Below, piece after piece: positions 13,263 to 23,624 of a DNA stretch of 64,000 nucleotides (the stretch's first letter is position 1; every line of letters starts with the position of its first letter). Position numbers and translations under genes: made by a program. This stretch comes from Pyxicephalus adspersus (taxonomy: Eukaryota; Chordata; Amphibia; Anura; Pyxicephalidae): contig NC_092859.1 of assembly GCF_032062135.1 (NCBI RefSeq), positions 157,297,115 to 157,361,114 of the forward strand. Reading direction: 5' to 3'. The notes under the pieces are model-generated. The model saw only the letters and a program-made list of their open reading frames with translations. It searched no databases and was not told the DNA's origin.

Positions 13263-13500
13263 CTCCTCCTCCAGTATTTATATAGCGTCGACATTATGCA
13301 TCGCTTTACAAAGACCACAGTCATATGTCATTAATACAGTTTAAGGTCACTTAGATGGAAGCCATTTAGCCTAACTTCATGTTATTGGAACGTGGGAGGA
13401 AACTGGAGTACCCAGAGAAAACCCATGCAAACACGGGGAGAACCCCGTGGTCCTGGCACAACCTGGGACTGCCAAGGCCACAATGCATTGGCATCTGAGC
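13263..13500 (-). mobile_element. L2-type 3' tail with the GGAGGAAAC block
   Basis: TATTTATATAGCG at 13276 followed by TTACAAAGAC resembles the reverse complement of the L2-like tail seen elsewhere in the window (GCGCTATATAAATC). It is followed by GTGGGAGGAAACTGGAGTAC and AAACACGGGGAGAAC, a block found in interspersed repeats of fishes, sharks and amphibians. The pairing suggests a LINE-derived tail or SINE; the exact family is not certain. Confidence 0.6.
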
Positions 13501-13783
13501 CAACATGAATTGCCACTGAACTGGTCTATTGTACAAACAGAATTATAATGGAGTTATTTATTCTAAACTACACAGTTACACAGGAGCCACAGCCTAGATC
13601 CCTGCCCCCTGCTACAGCATGGTCTTCCCACCTGGGACTCGTTACCTGCATTCCCTGTGCCAGTCTTTGCACAATTGTCCTGTGCAACACAGTTGTATCT
13701 ATAGAACACCATTTTTCTGGATGGCCCTTTCAATGTTAGAACTTGTCAAGGATTGACAGACATTTCATATTACATGTCTACCT

Positions 13784-13821
13784 CCAATGAAAAAGCCTTA
13801 TAACGGTGAAACGTGTTGGAA
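13784..13821 (+). ncRNA. Hammerhead-like motif, copy 1 (degraded)
   Basis: CCAATGAAAAAGCC, then a TTATAAC loop, then GGTGAAACGTGTTGG. GCC pairs with GGT to form the inner stem, and CCAA pairs with TTGG as an outer stem. The GAAAC box is intact but the CUGANGA box is altered. It matches four other copies in this window in layout, not in stem sequence. Activity is doubtful. Confidence 0.35.
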
Positions 13822-14202
13822 AAAGAGATCACTGCAATCTTTTTGGATTTTAACACAAAATTTCCATACTGGTACAATAACAATATTATGTCTAACGCCA
13901 TCTTGGCCCAATGTATAATTATTTGTACCTTCACCTTAATATGTCTTAAAGTGCTTTTCTTGCTATTTTTTTTTTATACTACTTTAGCTGATTTGGGGCT
14001 GGAATAAATTCCTGTATATGCAAGAGAGAGAAATCTTGAACAAATTGACCCATTCCAGATTACATACAACTGTTTCTGGTTTGTTGGCCACCTCTGGGGT
14101 CAGTGTGGTTTGAAATTTGACTCATTAGCTTCCCATTACTTTAACCGCAATAGGTTTTTCAATCAGCACAGTGGCTTTAAATCTTTAGACATTCTTACAT
14201 TA

Positions 14203-14242
14203 ACAAATTGATTACTTCTTGGACAAATTGATTACTTCTTGG
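14203..14242. repeat. Exact 20-bp tandem duplication
   Basis: ACAAATTGATTACTTCTTGG occurs twice, back to back and identical, so it is probably a recent slippage or repair event. Confidence 0.95.
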
Positions 14243-15192
14243 GCATTTACAAAAAGAGAAATGGGTCATGTGACTCTCGGATGTCATTTTTCGAATGGCA
14301 TGCTTGAGGATATATTAAAGATAAAAAAGATTATACCGGGGTCCGCATAATTTTCAAAACAGTCCCTTTTCCAGGCATGGATATTGAATGGCCAGGAGAC
14401 TTAAGAGGCAGCAAAGTGCAGCCCTACTCTTTCTTTCCATACTAGACCCCAATTTTTCATCCAACATTAAGGGCCCAATATTTAAGTAACATGGCATCTG
14501 CCCCCCAACCTTTACTCCAAAGTGTCAAGGATTTTTTGTGGGGCTTATCTTGGAACTGAATATCCCCCTAATAAGGGGGCCTCCAAGTATCCTTGCCCTT
14601 TCCTAGGAAAAGGAATACAGTAGTTGAATAAAACCATTTACCCACATCTAGGGTTAACTGAAAAATAATGACACAACATTTTGAAAGAAGTATTTTTTAT
14701 TGAACAATTATCACAACACATACTTGCCAAATAAAATAATAAATAAAAGGGAAAAATCAGAAACATAAAATCAAGCCATGAAATACACAGGTAGTAGGGC
14801 TAAACTCTAGTCAAAACCTTGCAGGACCCTTAGACCTTTCTTTCCTTTGTTTAAATTGAACTCAATGGAAAACTGAGAAAACCTAAAACTTGCTCCATAC
14901 CGGCTTCCCCCTATGCTGATTTTGTCTTTGAAGCAGTTTTTCATTAGAATTTGTTATCAGCTCTCCTCTGACATTGTTGACAGCACAACAAATCCCAACC
15001 CTCCCCTTGTATTATGTCTGTGCTTCTGCAGGCACATGGATACCACTGGAGGTACAACCTTGTTGTAGCATGATTCACTGAACTATGTGATGCAAAGTGT
15101 AAGTTTAGCAAAAGTCTGTGTGCAATAAACCCCATTACAACCCCAGAGCAAGGAAAAGCATTGCTTAGCTTATAGCATTGCCTCTCGCACAC

Positions 15193-15305
15193 TGGGCCTG
15201 ATTTATAAAAGCTCTCTAAGACTGGAGAGGATACACTTTCCACAGTGAAACTGGGTGATCCAGGGAAATGTGCAGGGAAATGGGACTAATCATTTTCCAG
15301 GAGAT
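15193..15305 (+). mobile_element. Hairpin MITE, left part only
   Basis: GGGCCTGATTTATAAAAGCT, then GACTGGAGAGGATACACTTT, then AAACTGGGTGATCCAG is the left arm of the family complete at 25748-25968. The right arm is missing or unrecognisable. Confidence 0.7.
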
Positions 15306-16290
15306 GACAATCTGCAAGTGTGCAAAAAAAAAAATAAGACTGGGGTTTATCTTTGAATACATTTCACTACACACTTGGGCAATGCATATATAAAAATTAC
15401 CTTTTTTAGAGTGGCTATAGGCCGACTTTACGGCATTGGTGTCTGACATAGACTGAGCAAGCTAAGTTTTTTTACAAATGACAATATGTACAGTAAATAC
15501 CTTTTCATTTAGGGACACAATGTTCTTATTCACGGTATTATAGCAGACGGCACTTTGGTTCTTTTGGCCAGCTTACCTGCCTGGCGTTGGACTGTCTGAG
15601 ATTCTTATTATGATATATGATATTGCTTCCTAACTTCTACTTACTTTCTCGTAGTTCTACTGATAACTGCTAAGTGCCACCTTGTCTTCATTTCCTTGCC
15701 TTCCATTCAAACAGATGCTTTGGGGAACAACTCACATAGACAAACAGACTTGTTTTCATTTAGATAACCACCCAGAGACTGAAAATAATCTTCTTTCTAG
15801 AAACTTGTATAAATAGATATAAATCCTAGCGAGACACTGTTGCAGTTGTGTGCAGTGGGATTCCTCCTTTCTCCCCAGCATGAGCTAATACAGATACACA
15901 CTCTGTTTCAGGCTCCGTATGTTCACAGTTTGTACACTCTTGCATACTGGTAACATATTAAACCCCAGTAGAGAATCATTTCCAGTTTTCTTTCCAATGC
16001 TGCCTTGGCAGGGCGGCAGCTGTTAAGGGAAGAGAGATAATCTAGATGGAGCTGCTTTCCATGCCCCGGCCTGGATCTCCTGCTCTTACAATGGTTATTA
16101 TTCTGGTGGAGACTTGCTTGACTTTTAAAGAGAAGCTCTAGGCAAACAGAAAGTCTTTTACCAAAAATGTGGCCTGTGATAGGCTGGTAATAAAATATGG
16201 GGCCACTGAAGTACCAAAGACTTTCTGAAATTGGATGGTTCCATTTACTACAAAAGTAATAGCCAAAATCCCAATCCCCACCAGTATGAA
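15306..16290. other. Non-coding, no gene recognised
   Basis: Unique-looking sequence. The 128-codon minus frame at 15923-16309 shows no domain and runs into the inverted-repeat element that follows. Confidence 0.5.
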
Positions 16291-16508
16291 TAGTTTTTGG
16301 AACCAACATTCAAAACATCCTTTCATAAAAAAACATGTTTATTAACCCAAAAAATATACCATTAAAATTGTTGATACATTAAATTGAAAGGATATATATC
16401 CAACATATCAGCACCCAATATTAAGGTTTGTAAGTACAAAAGCTGGTAACCATACATCAATACCAGGATAGTATGAACTTTTAAATATAGTGAAAGGCTT
16501 TCTGATAC

Positions 16509-16545
16509 GATGACGCGTTTCACGGAACCCAGCAGCTTCATCCAA
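16509..16545 (-). ncRNA. Hammerhead-like motif, copy 2
   Basis: On the minus strand: GGATGAAGC, TGCTGGGTTCC, GTGAAACGCGTC. The GAAACGCGTC end is perfect for the family and ACGCGT is palindromic. The first box reads TGGATGA where a hammerhead needs CUGANGA, so this copy is probably inactive. GATGA and TCATC at the outer edges pair. It sits inside the inverted-repeat element. Confidence 0.4.
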
Positions 16546-16650
16546 CCAGATATTCAGGCTCAAAAAGTGTGTCAGAACAAACTATGTGTAAAAAACAATA
16601 AATCACAATATTAAATACGGCATAAATTATTTAACTAAAATAAAAGGATT

Positions 16651-16690
16651 ATAATATATATATATTATATATATATATATATATATAATA
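16651..16690. repeat. (TA)n microsatellite
   Basis: Near-pure TA tract broken by one short palindromic interruption. Confidence 0.9.
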
Positions 16691-17032
16691 GTGGTTTGTG
16701 AAACAAATTTATGAATATATATACTATAGTCCATTTTCTTCACAAAATAATAATACATAAATCAATTATGTCATCTACCATCAAAAACTTTTCCCAACCA
16801 TTCCAATATATATTCCTGAAAGTTATTGATGACCACCTTGATTCAAGGAGAAACCTTGATATTAATAAATACAGCTGATATGGTCTCCATCTCCGTATAA
16901 AAACGCTAACTCACCCAACCCCTGAAATCTTTTCAAATGAATGTAATGATTATTTCTATATTTTTTGGGTAAATAAAAATGTTTTTTTTATTAAAGGATG
17001 TTCTGAATGTTGGTTCCAAAAACTACTCAAAC

Positions 17033-17035
<3 letters not shown>

Positions 17036-17068
<33 letters not shown>

Positions 17069-18175
17069 AATAATAATAACTGCCCCGAAGAGCTTACAAT
17101 CTAGTAGGTGGGGGAATTTCACACACAATAGGATGGGGGATATGTAGTGGTGGGAAGTAGTGATGGTTTTAATTGACAGAAGAAGACGGGTAGGCAAGTT
17201 TGAAAAAAAGGGTTTTGAGCGGGTTTTGAGGAGCGGAGAGAGCGGCAGAGGGAGTATTTTTTAACCATGTCAGAAATGTAAGTGGGACAATAACTGTGGA
17301 AGGATTTGAAGGCAAAGCACAGGAGCTTAAATTTGATTCTAAGGTGAAATGGAAGCCAATGGAGAGAACTACAAAGAGATGCAGCGGAAGAGGAGCGGAG
17401 GGAAGGATGGATGAGTCTGGCTGCATGATAGATTCATGATAGATTCATTCATGATAGATTGTAGAGGAGAGAGTCGGGTTAGTGGAATACCAGAGAGGAG
17501 GAGGTTACAGTAGTCCAGACGGGAGATAATGAGAGCATGTACAAGGAGTTTGGTGGTGTCTGGGGACAGGTAGGGGCGGATTTTGGTGATGTTCCGTAGG
17601 TGAAAGTGACCGGACCTGGAAATGTTCTGAATATTGGGGGTAAATGAGAGAGCCGAGTCAAAGGTGACACCAAGACAACGTGCCTGAGTGGAGGGCCGAA
17701 TAACAGTGTTATAACAGTTAGATATATGTCAGGGGGTGATTTGGAATTTGAGGGGGGGTGATGATGAGTTCTGTTTTATCCAGGTTGAGTTTCAGGAATG
17801 GGTCAGACATCCATGATGAGATGGCTGACAGGCAGCATGAGACCTTATCCAGGACTGAGGGAGACAGGTCAGGGGTGGACAGATAAATTTGAGTGTCATC
17901 AGCATACAGATGGTACTGTAAGCCAAAGGAGGATATGAGACTACCGAGAGAGGAGGTGTACAGAGAAAAGAGAACCAGTCCAAGAACTGACCCTTGGGGA
18001 ACACCAACAGGGAGGAGAGTGGGTGAGGAGGAATTACCATTAAAAGAAACTTGAAGGGAGCGGTCAGACAGATAGGAAGCAAACCAAGAGAGAGCAGTGT
18101 CACAGATACCAATGGAGCGCATGATTTGACTGGTGGCGATTATGATTTTGGCAAAGAGAAAAGTCAGCGAACTAA
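17036..18175 (-). mobile_element. L2-like LINE, 5'-truncated, with RT domain
   Basis: The minus-strand frame 17718-18203 encodes the palm of an L2/CR1-clade reverse transcriptase. GVPQGSVLG lies at residues 67-75, the catalytic YADD at 100-103 (17895-17906) and [11 protein letters not shown] at 137-147. It lacks the upstream fingers and the endonuclease, so the copy is 5'-truncated near 18175. Downstream, ORF2 continues across frame changes: SGHFHLRNITKI-type and LDYCN-type landmarks fall in frame 17479-17673, and the C-terminal hydrophobic region in 17169-17426. The 3' end is the short tail TAGATTGTAAGCTCTTCGGG followed by an (ATT)n run at 17036-17083. A small GATAGATTCAT duplication lies at 17426-17460. 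Frameshifts make it inactive. It is the clearest coding homology in the window. Confidence 0.93.
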
Positions 18176-19051
18176 AATGTTCTCCGGAAAAAACCAAAGC
18201 CATGTTCTTGTCTAAATGTGAACTTGAGTTACCTCTAAATTCTAAAGACTTCCACGACTTGTAGGGTCCAAGGCTTGTTTAGGTCAGACTCAACTGGGGC
18301 AGCTCAAGGAACCCATCCAGAAGCAACTTGATGCAACTCATTCTCCTGAAAACTGAAAGACAAACCAAAGTAAATGGATCGAAGCAACATGGAAGCTGGA
18401 AGAATACTTTATTTGTCTGGCCAGATCTGTTCATCTACATGAGGCATTGGGCTTTTTCACTCCTTCTTAGTATGATTTACCCATAACATAGCACAATGAG
18501 TTTTAAAATTTAATAGACACTTCCAGTATCAGATGGATGGAGAGTGTTTGTATGAAGCGATATAAATTATGTGTAAAAGCCATTACCTAAAAGTAAAAAA
18601 TAAAGATATTTAAATTACATTCAATTTCAGTGGTAACAGTATTGTTAGTCACCTTTTTTTGCCAGTGGGCATTTTTGTATGAATATTTGATGAGCTGAAA
18701 TAAAAAGCTCAAAGAGCTGTATAAGGCCAGTGGGTCATTGTTTGGCCATAGCTGACATAGCACCATCATCTTTACATGCCCTGTTTTATTGATGATCAAT
18801 GTCATTCCTCAAGGGCTGGGATCTGCTTATAATGTTTTAATTTCTCTTTACAGCAGTAAATTTAGTAAGGTGCAGTTTACAAAGAGTTAGAAAATTATTG
18901 TATATATGAAAATCTTGGTCTGTATGTGGCCCTTGAGGACTGAGAGTGCTATAGTTGTTGTATGGGCGAGGCTGCAGTACGCTCAGAGGGGAATTTTTGA
19001 ACAAAGGAACTCACCGCCCTGCACTTACATATGTTGAGCTATAAAGCTACA
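18176..19051. other. Non-coding, no gene recognised
   Basis: AT-rich unique-looking sequence between the L2 LINE and the telomere-like array. Confidence 0.5.
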
Positions 19052-19452
19052 TTAGGGTTAGTGTCAGGGTTAGGAGGTAGGATTAGGGGTTAGTGTCAGG
19101 GTTGGGGGTTAAGGGGTTATGGTTAGGGTCAGTGTCAGGGGTTTGGGTTAAGGGTTAGTGTCAGGGTTAGGAGGTAGGGTTAGGGGTTAGTGTCAGGGTT
19201 AGGGGTTAGGGGTTATGGGGTTATGGTTAAGGTTAGTGTCAGGGGTTAGGAGGTAGGGTTAGGGGTTAGTGTCAGGGTTAGGGGTTATGGGGTTATGGGT
19301 TAGGAGGTAGGGTTAGGGGTTAGTGTCAGGGTTAGGGGTTATGGGGTTATGGTTAAGGTTAGTGTCAGAGGTTAGGAGGTAGGGTTAAAGGTTACTGTCA
19401 GGGTTAGGGGTAAGGGGTTACGGTTAAGGTTAGTGTCAGGGTTAGGGGTTAG
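19052..19452 (+). repeat. Telomere-like G-rich minisatellite
   Basis: About 400 bp built from GGGTTA/GGGGTTA words interleaved with GTTAGTGTCAGGG and GGTTATGGGGTTATGG. A longer unit marked by GTTAGGAGGTAGG restarts near 19069, 19166, 19245, 19299 and 19371, so there is an irregular higher-order repeat of about 54-97 bp. It is related to vertebrate TTAGGG but clearly diverged. The many G3-4 runs on the plus strand could form G-quadruplexes. Confidence 0.9.
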
Positions 19453-20170
19453 AGTCTTGTATTGCAGGACACACAACTACATTACAAGTAAGTAAGCACT
19501 TAACCAAACTGGTATTTATAGAAGAAAAAAATTAAGAGGATTTTTTGGACACCACTTACTCTTGTGCGGCGCTGTTTTTTATTGGTAAATTATAATTATA
19601 CCTTTAAGGGCCACCAACCCTCTTGTCCTTCCCCCTCCCATCCCACCAGCACCATACCAAAACACCCACCACCCCTGGGACTTTCAGTGTGGTGCTGGAT
19701 TTTGGGCAAATGTGAATTTGGACCCCAAATTCACAGCATTCCAGATTTCTGAACTCTCTGCCCTTCTGTCAATTTGTGCCATGGAGAAGGTAATTCCCGG
19801 CTTTGTCCTATTCTTTAAACAAGCCATGCAATGGTGTAATTGTTCCTGTTCTATTAGATCCATACTTTGATTTGATTCTGCAAACCTAGTGACTGGCAGG
19901 AGGGGTTTGCAATGGCTCTCTGTGGGATGAGATCGGTGTACAAAAGCACAAGTAGAGAATAACTGCCATACTGACACACACTGCACAATCTTCTGTTACC
20001 AATATCATGTAACAATATGGAGATGTCGTGGAACAGGTACTTGCAAACATTAGGTGATTGAAGGAGGCCAGGAGAGGATTAGCAGCACTGAGATACAAAC
20101 ACAAAATGGAAAAAATGGAAAAGTAGCAATTGTTAATTACACAAATCTTTAGCTAAACGAGTGTTGCCAT

Positions 20171-20321
20171 GTAGATTGTTAGCTCTTCAGGGCAGGGTCC
20201 TCTCCTCCTCCTGTGTCACTGTCTGTATCTGTCTGTTATTTTCAACCCCTATTTAATGTACAGTGCTGTGTAATATGTTGGTGCTATATAAATCCTGTTA
20301 TTTAATATTAATAATAATAAG
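20171..20321 (+). mobile_element. L2-type 3' tail, solitary
   Basis: TGTAGATTGTTAGCTCTTCA, GGGCAGGGTCCTCTCC, CCCCTATTTAATGTACAG, GGTGCTATATAAATCCTG and an AATAATAATAA end make a full copy of the L2 tail module, with no ORF2 upstream. It starts at the same internal position as the junction in the element at 51058-51610. Confidence 0.8.
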
Positions 20322-21430
20322 GGGACAGACATGGGACTGGAGCTTACGGCTGAGGTCAAGTGCTATGGTTTGATATGGCATAGCATGATAAAATATGATG
20401 AGGTTTTGGATCAGGTTAGCGATTATTTAATCTGCCCTCCAGCCTTCCTTCTGTCCTGCTGTACCGGCTCCTCTGCTGGACTAAAACTGCTTCTTCTGAT
20501 TGCACTGCACACTGTGAGCTGACCAAAATGGGTATTAGAAACTGCAGCAATTCAAATAGAGCCCACCGCATTTACTAAGTGGAGGACGTCCAGCATCTGC
20601 CTGTACTGCAGAGAAAAGAGAAAAGATTACTAAAATAAGGTTATATAATGAAAACAAAGGTTTCATTTAAAAAATGTAAAGAGCAAGTTAGTGAGCGGGG
20701 AAGAACCAGCAAATTATTGGCAGATTAAAGTTCATTTAAAGATTCACACAGAGGAAAAGAGCTCTTTGCTGAAAGATACAAATGCTGAGCTGTGCCAAAA
20801 TAGCCAAATTCTTGAAATGTAAGCCTGCTTAGTCTGATGAGTTGCTATAGGTTATTGCATTCCACACATCATCATCACCGATTATTATTGAATATCTCCG
20901 CCAGGCCGTGGCTGCAAAATACAGAATATCAGCTAATCACTGAGCCGCTCTGAATACTGAAGTAGTTATAAACTTTGTACGCATGAAAGGCTTTCACTCT
21001 GGGAAGAGCTCAGCAGGAGATGTCAGTGACACAGACAGTAAGGGAAAGCTCACTCATTCTGCAGTCTGTTAAATTTTATTTAAATAAAACCGCAATGTAA
21101 CCCAAAGCAACCAAATCCTGTGTTCCTTCCAAAGACTGCAGTGGCAGGAGATGTGCAGTCTCAAGATAAATGTTGTTTTATGTAAGAAAGATCATGGAGA
21201 GATCACACTTATAGAAGACACTTTGTGACCATGTAGACTCTGAAACTGCTGGACAACAAATGACCAATGTTTCCGGACTTCTCCTTAATGTGTACCTGAA
21301 CTCAGGAAATATTTGTCAAACAAAACCAACAACTGAGCTCCCCCACAAAGACATGGGCTTAGACTAAAGTGCTGCTGGCACATTACATGAGCAGATCACA
21401 GTGAGATAAGGAATACATTTATACATTTTA
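20322..21430. other. Non-coding; includes a unique TAAT-rich block
   Basis: 20840-21060 looks single-copy, with ATTATTATTGAATA and homeodomain-like core words, and could be conserved non-coding DNA; this cannot be tested here. 21288-21410 (GTACCTGAACTCAGG onward) resembles the edge of a dispersed repeat also seen near 29618 and 38850. Confidence 0.35.
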
Positions 21431-21467
21431 TTGTCATTTTTAGAATTTGCAGAAAGCAAAAATTGCA

Positions 21468-21484
21468 GCCCCCCCCCCCCCCCA
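21468..21484. repeat. C homopolymer
   Basis: Uninterrupted run of about 15 C. Confidence 0.9.
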
Positions 21485-21499
21485 AACTGAGAAACACAT

Positions 21500-22165
21500 T
21501 CTGCATCTCTGTCCAGCAAAGTGTCAACTGTCCCTGAATAAGAGGGTCTGTTTCTATTTCATACCTTCAAACTGTACCTTATATGAAGGGACTGTGCCTC
21601 ATAATGCCTCCCAACTGTCCCTGATTTGGAAGGAATGTTCTTCTCCATACCTCCCAGCTTCCATTGATTGGAGGGATTGCCCTTTTTCATTCCTCTGAAC
21701 TGTCCCTGATTTGGAAGGACTCTGATCCTATTCCCTATGTCCCACTTTCCTCTTCAAACATCCTTCTTTTTGTGTAAATATATACCCCAACTGCCCCTAA
21801 GTTTAAGGCACTGTTCCTATTTCATACATTTCATACATTTGGGGATATATGCCCCAACTGTCCTTAAATTAGTGGGACTGTCCCTATTCCATCCATTTTT
21901 ACTGTTCCTGATTTGGAGGGGCTGTCCCTCTTTCAGATCCCAGTGTCAATGCCCCACTTTCCTCTTCAGTTGTCCCTTTTTTGGGTGGATATATGCCCCA
22001 ACTGTCCCTAAATTAGAAGGCCTGCCCTTATTTGATTTCTCCCCACTGTCACTTATTTGGAAGGACTGTTGCTCTCTGTACCCCCCAGCTGCCCCTGATT
22101 GGAGTAACTGTCCCTTTTCATACTTCCCAACTATACCTGATCTAGAGTCTAGAGAGATCTGACTG
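21500..22165 (+). repeat. Degenerate minisatellite, ~43-bp unit
   Basis: Units of the form CCTCCCAACTGTCCCTGATT followed by TGGAAGGACTGTCCC and TTTCATA repeat with drift from about 21530 to 22165. Clear restarts lie near 21606, 21649, 21691, 21900, 22040 and 22083. Some units are expanded or replaced by a variant with GGATATATGCCCCAACTGTC. The 141-codon frame at 21737-22162 is a by-product of this array. Confidence 0.8.
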
Positions 22166-22931
22166 TCCTTCTTTCATATCCCGTTCTAAGCATGGCTACG
22201 TGCAGAAAATGTATATTTTAACCTTTCATATTTAATTATATCAATAATTTTTCATTCCCTGTTGTTTTCAGGAAATATCCCTGTTTCATATAATAATAAA
22301 GCTAATTTAACAAAAGACCCGTATCCCTCTACAAACCAAAAAGAAAGCAATCCTTCCCAAAAACCTGAAACCCACCCGGACTCCAGAGGAAGGCGAAACA
22401 AAAAAACATTTTTGTGGTCTGATGAGCTATAACAAAGAAACAAATCTGAGTAAATGACTTAACAATTAATTTTTCAATGCATCCAACCTATTTGATCAAA
22501 AATCTAGTGTGCCTACACCAGTTCCTGTGAGAGAATATTCCATGTTTCTATAGATCGTACAGTAAATGTGCAAGGTTCCTATTCTCCACTCACAAACAGT
22601 TCCCTCGTGTCCTTCATAATGTTCCTAATGTAAACATCTTTTCATTGAATTCCATTTATTGTCCATTTATATAAAGTATTCAATCATGCAAAGTGATCTT
22701 CTCCTCCTTTAGGGTGAATCTATTTTAGTTATTTTTTTAACATGGTTAAGGTTTTCCAAAGCCCCCTATTCATTTTATTGCCCTTCTCTGCAAGCCTTTT
22801 AGTTCCACAACTAGAGAAACTCTATCCAAGTACACATGTTTGGCAGACTGAACACCTGTGTATGACCTTTGGCTCTGTTTCCTGGACTTGCCTCTGCTGG
22901 GCTCATTATGTGTGGGCTCCTGGTCCTGTCA
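22166..22931. other. Non-coding, no gene recognised
   Basis: AT-rich. GAGAAACTCTATCCAAG near 22814 is a stray piece of the palindromic family that begins just downstream. Confidence 0.45.
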
Positions 22932-23624
22932 GTTTCTCTATCCAAGATCTATAGGTGATAAATGGGGACTTGTACAGGTGACAAGTCCCCATTCATCACC
23001 TATAGTGCCCAGTGATCGTATTGGATCTGCAGAGGTAATCTGCAGTCCAGTTTCCCACGTGACGTCACGTTGGAACTGAACTGCTGATTACCTCTGCAGT
23101 CCCACTTCGATCTCTGGGCACTATAGGTGATGAATGGGGACTTGTCACCTGTAGTCACCTGTGTCACCTCGTCACCTGTAGTGCCCTGTGTTTTTGCATA
23201 GAGTTCCTCTATCAAAGCCGATCGCTGTTGCAGCGCTGTACTATGTGTTCTTGGATAGAGTTTCTCTATCCAAGAACACAGGGCACTACAGGTGGTCCCC
23301 ATTCATCACTTATAGTGCCCGGAGATCTCGCAATGACAGGAGGATTCCCGCGGCTGCTTAGCTGAGGGAATCATAATGTCATTGTGGGAAAACCTGTAAA
23401 AAAAAGTTAGTTAAAAAAACACAAACATTCAATAAATTTAACTAAATAAAATCAAAACTAAATAAAATTAGTTTTTATTTTTTTTTTAAACACATTTTTT
23501 ACATTTTTTTCCCCTGAATTTTTATCGTTGAATACCGCGTTTTTCGGGTCAGTTCTATCTGAATTCAAACGGCCATATTCGGGTCGAATATAAGAACAAC
23601 CTGAATTCAAACACCAACACTACT
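22932..23624. mobile_element. Large palindromic element, copy A
   Basis: Made of stacked inverted repeats. GGGGACTTGT..ACAAGTCCCC lies at about 22964-22990. TGTGTTCTTGGATAGAG, TTT and its perfect complement form a 17-bp-arm hairpin at 23244-23280. CACCTATAGTGCCCAG is repeated in both orientations. It ends with GAATTCAAACACCAACACTA at about 23605-23624, the same end as the copy at 40020-40716. Blocks are shared with 41309-42190 and 58280-58844. Probably non-autonomous and hAT-like by comparison with the 58 kb copy; the left end is not defined. Confidence 0.7.

Larger units (their letters stand above)
13501..15192. other. Non-coding with small duplications, no gene recognised
   Basis: Contains the hammerhead-like motif annotated at 13784 and the tandem duplication at 14203. 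The stretch 14250-14640 has weak coding-like texture on the plus strand but no motif that I can assign. Confidence 0.4.
16292..17024. mobile_element. 733-bp element with ~67-bp terminal inverted repeats
   Basis: The left arm (16292-16358) begins AGTTTTTGGAACCAACATTC and the right arm (16957-17024, reverse complement) begins with the same 20 bases. Over about 67 bases they differ at only a few positions and one A-run length. The interior is AT-rich, holds a (TA)n tract and carries a hammerhead-like motif (16509-16545). No ORF of note. It could be a MITE with long TIRs, or two inverted copies of the end of a retroelement, an arrangement known for Penelope-like elements. The class is not settled. 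Confidence 0.6.

Noticed and set aside
21737..22162. 141-codon plus-strand frame
   Set aside because: Runs through the degenerate 43-bp minisatellite; no domain.
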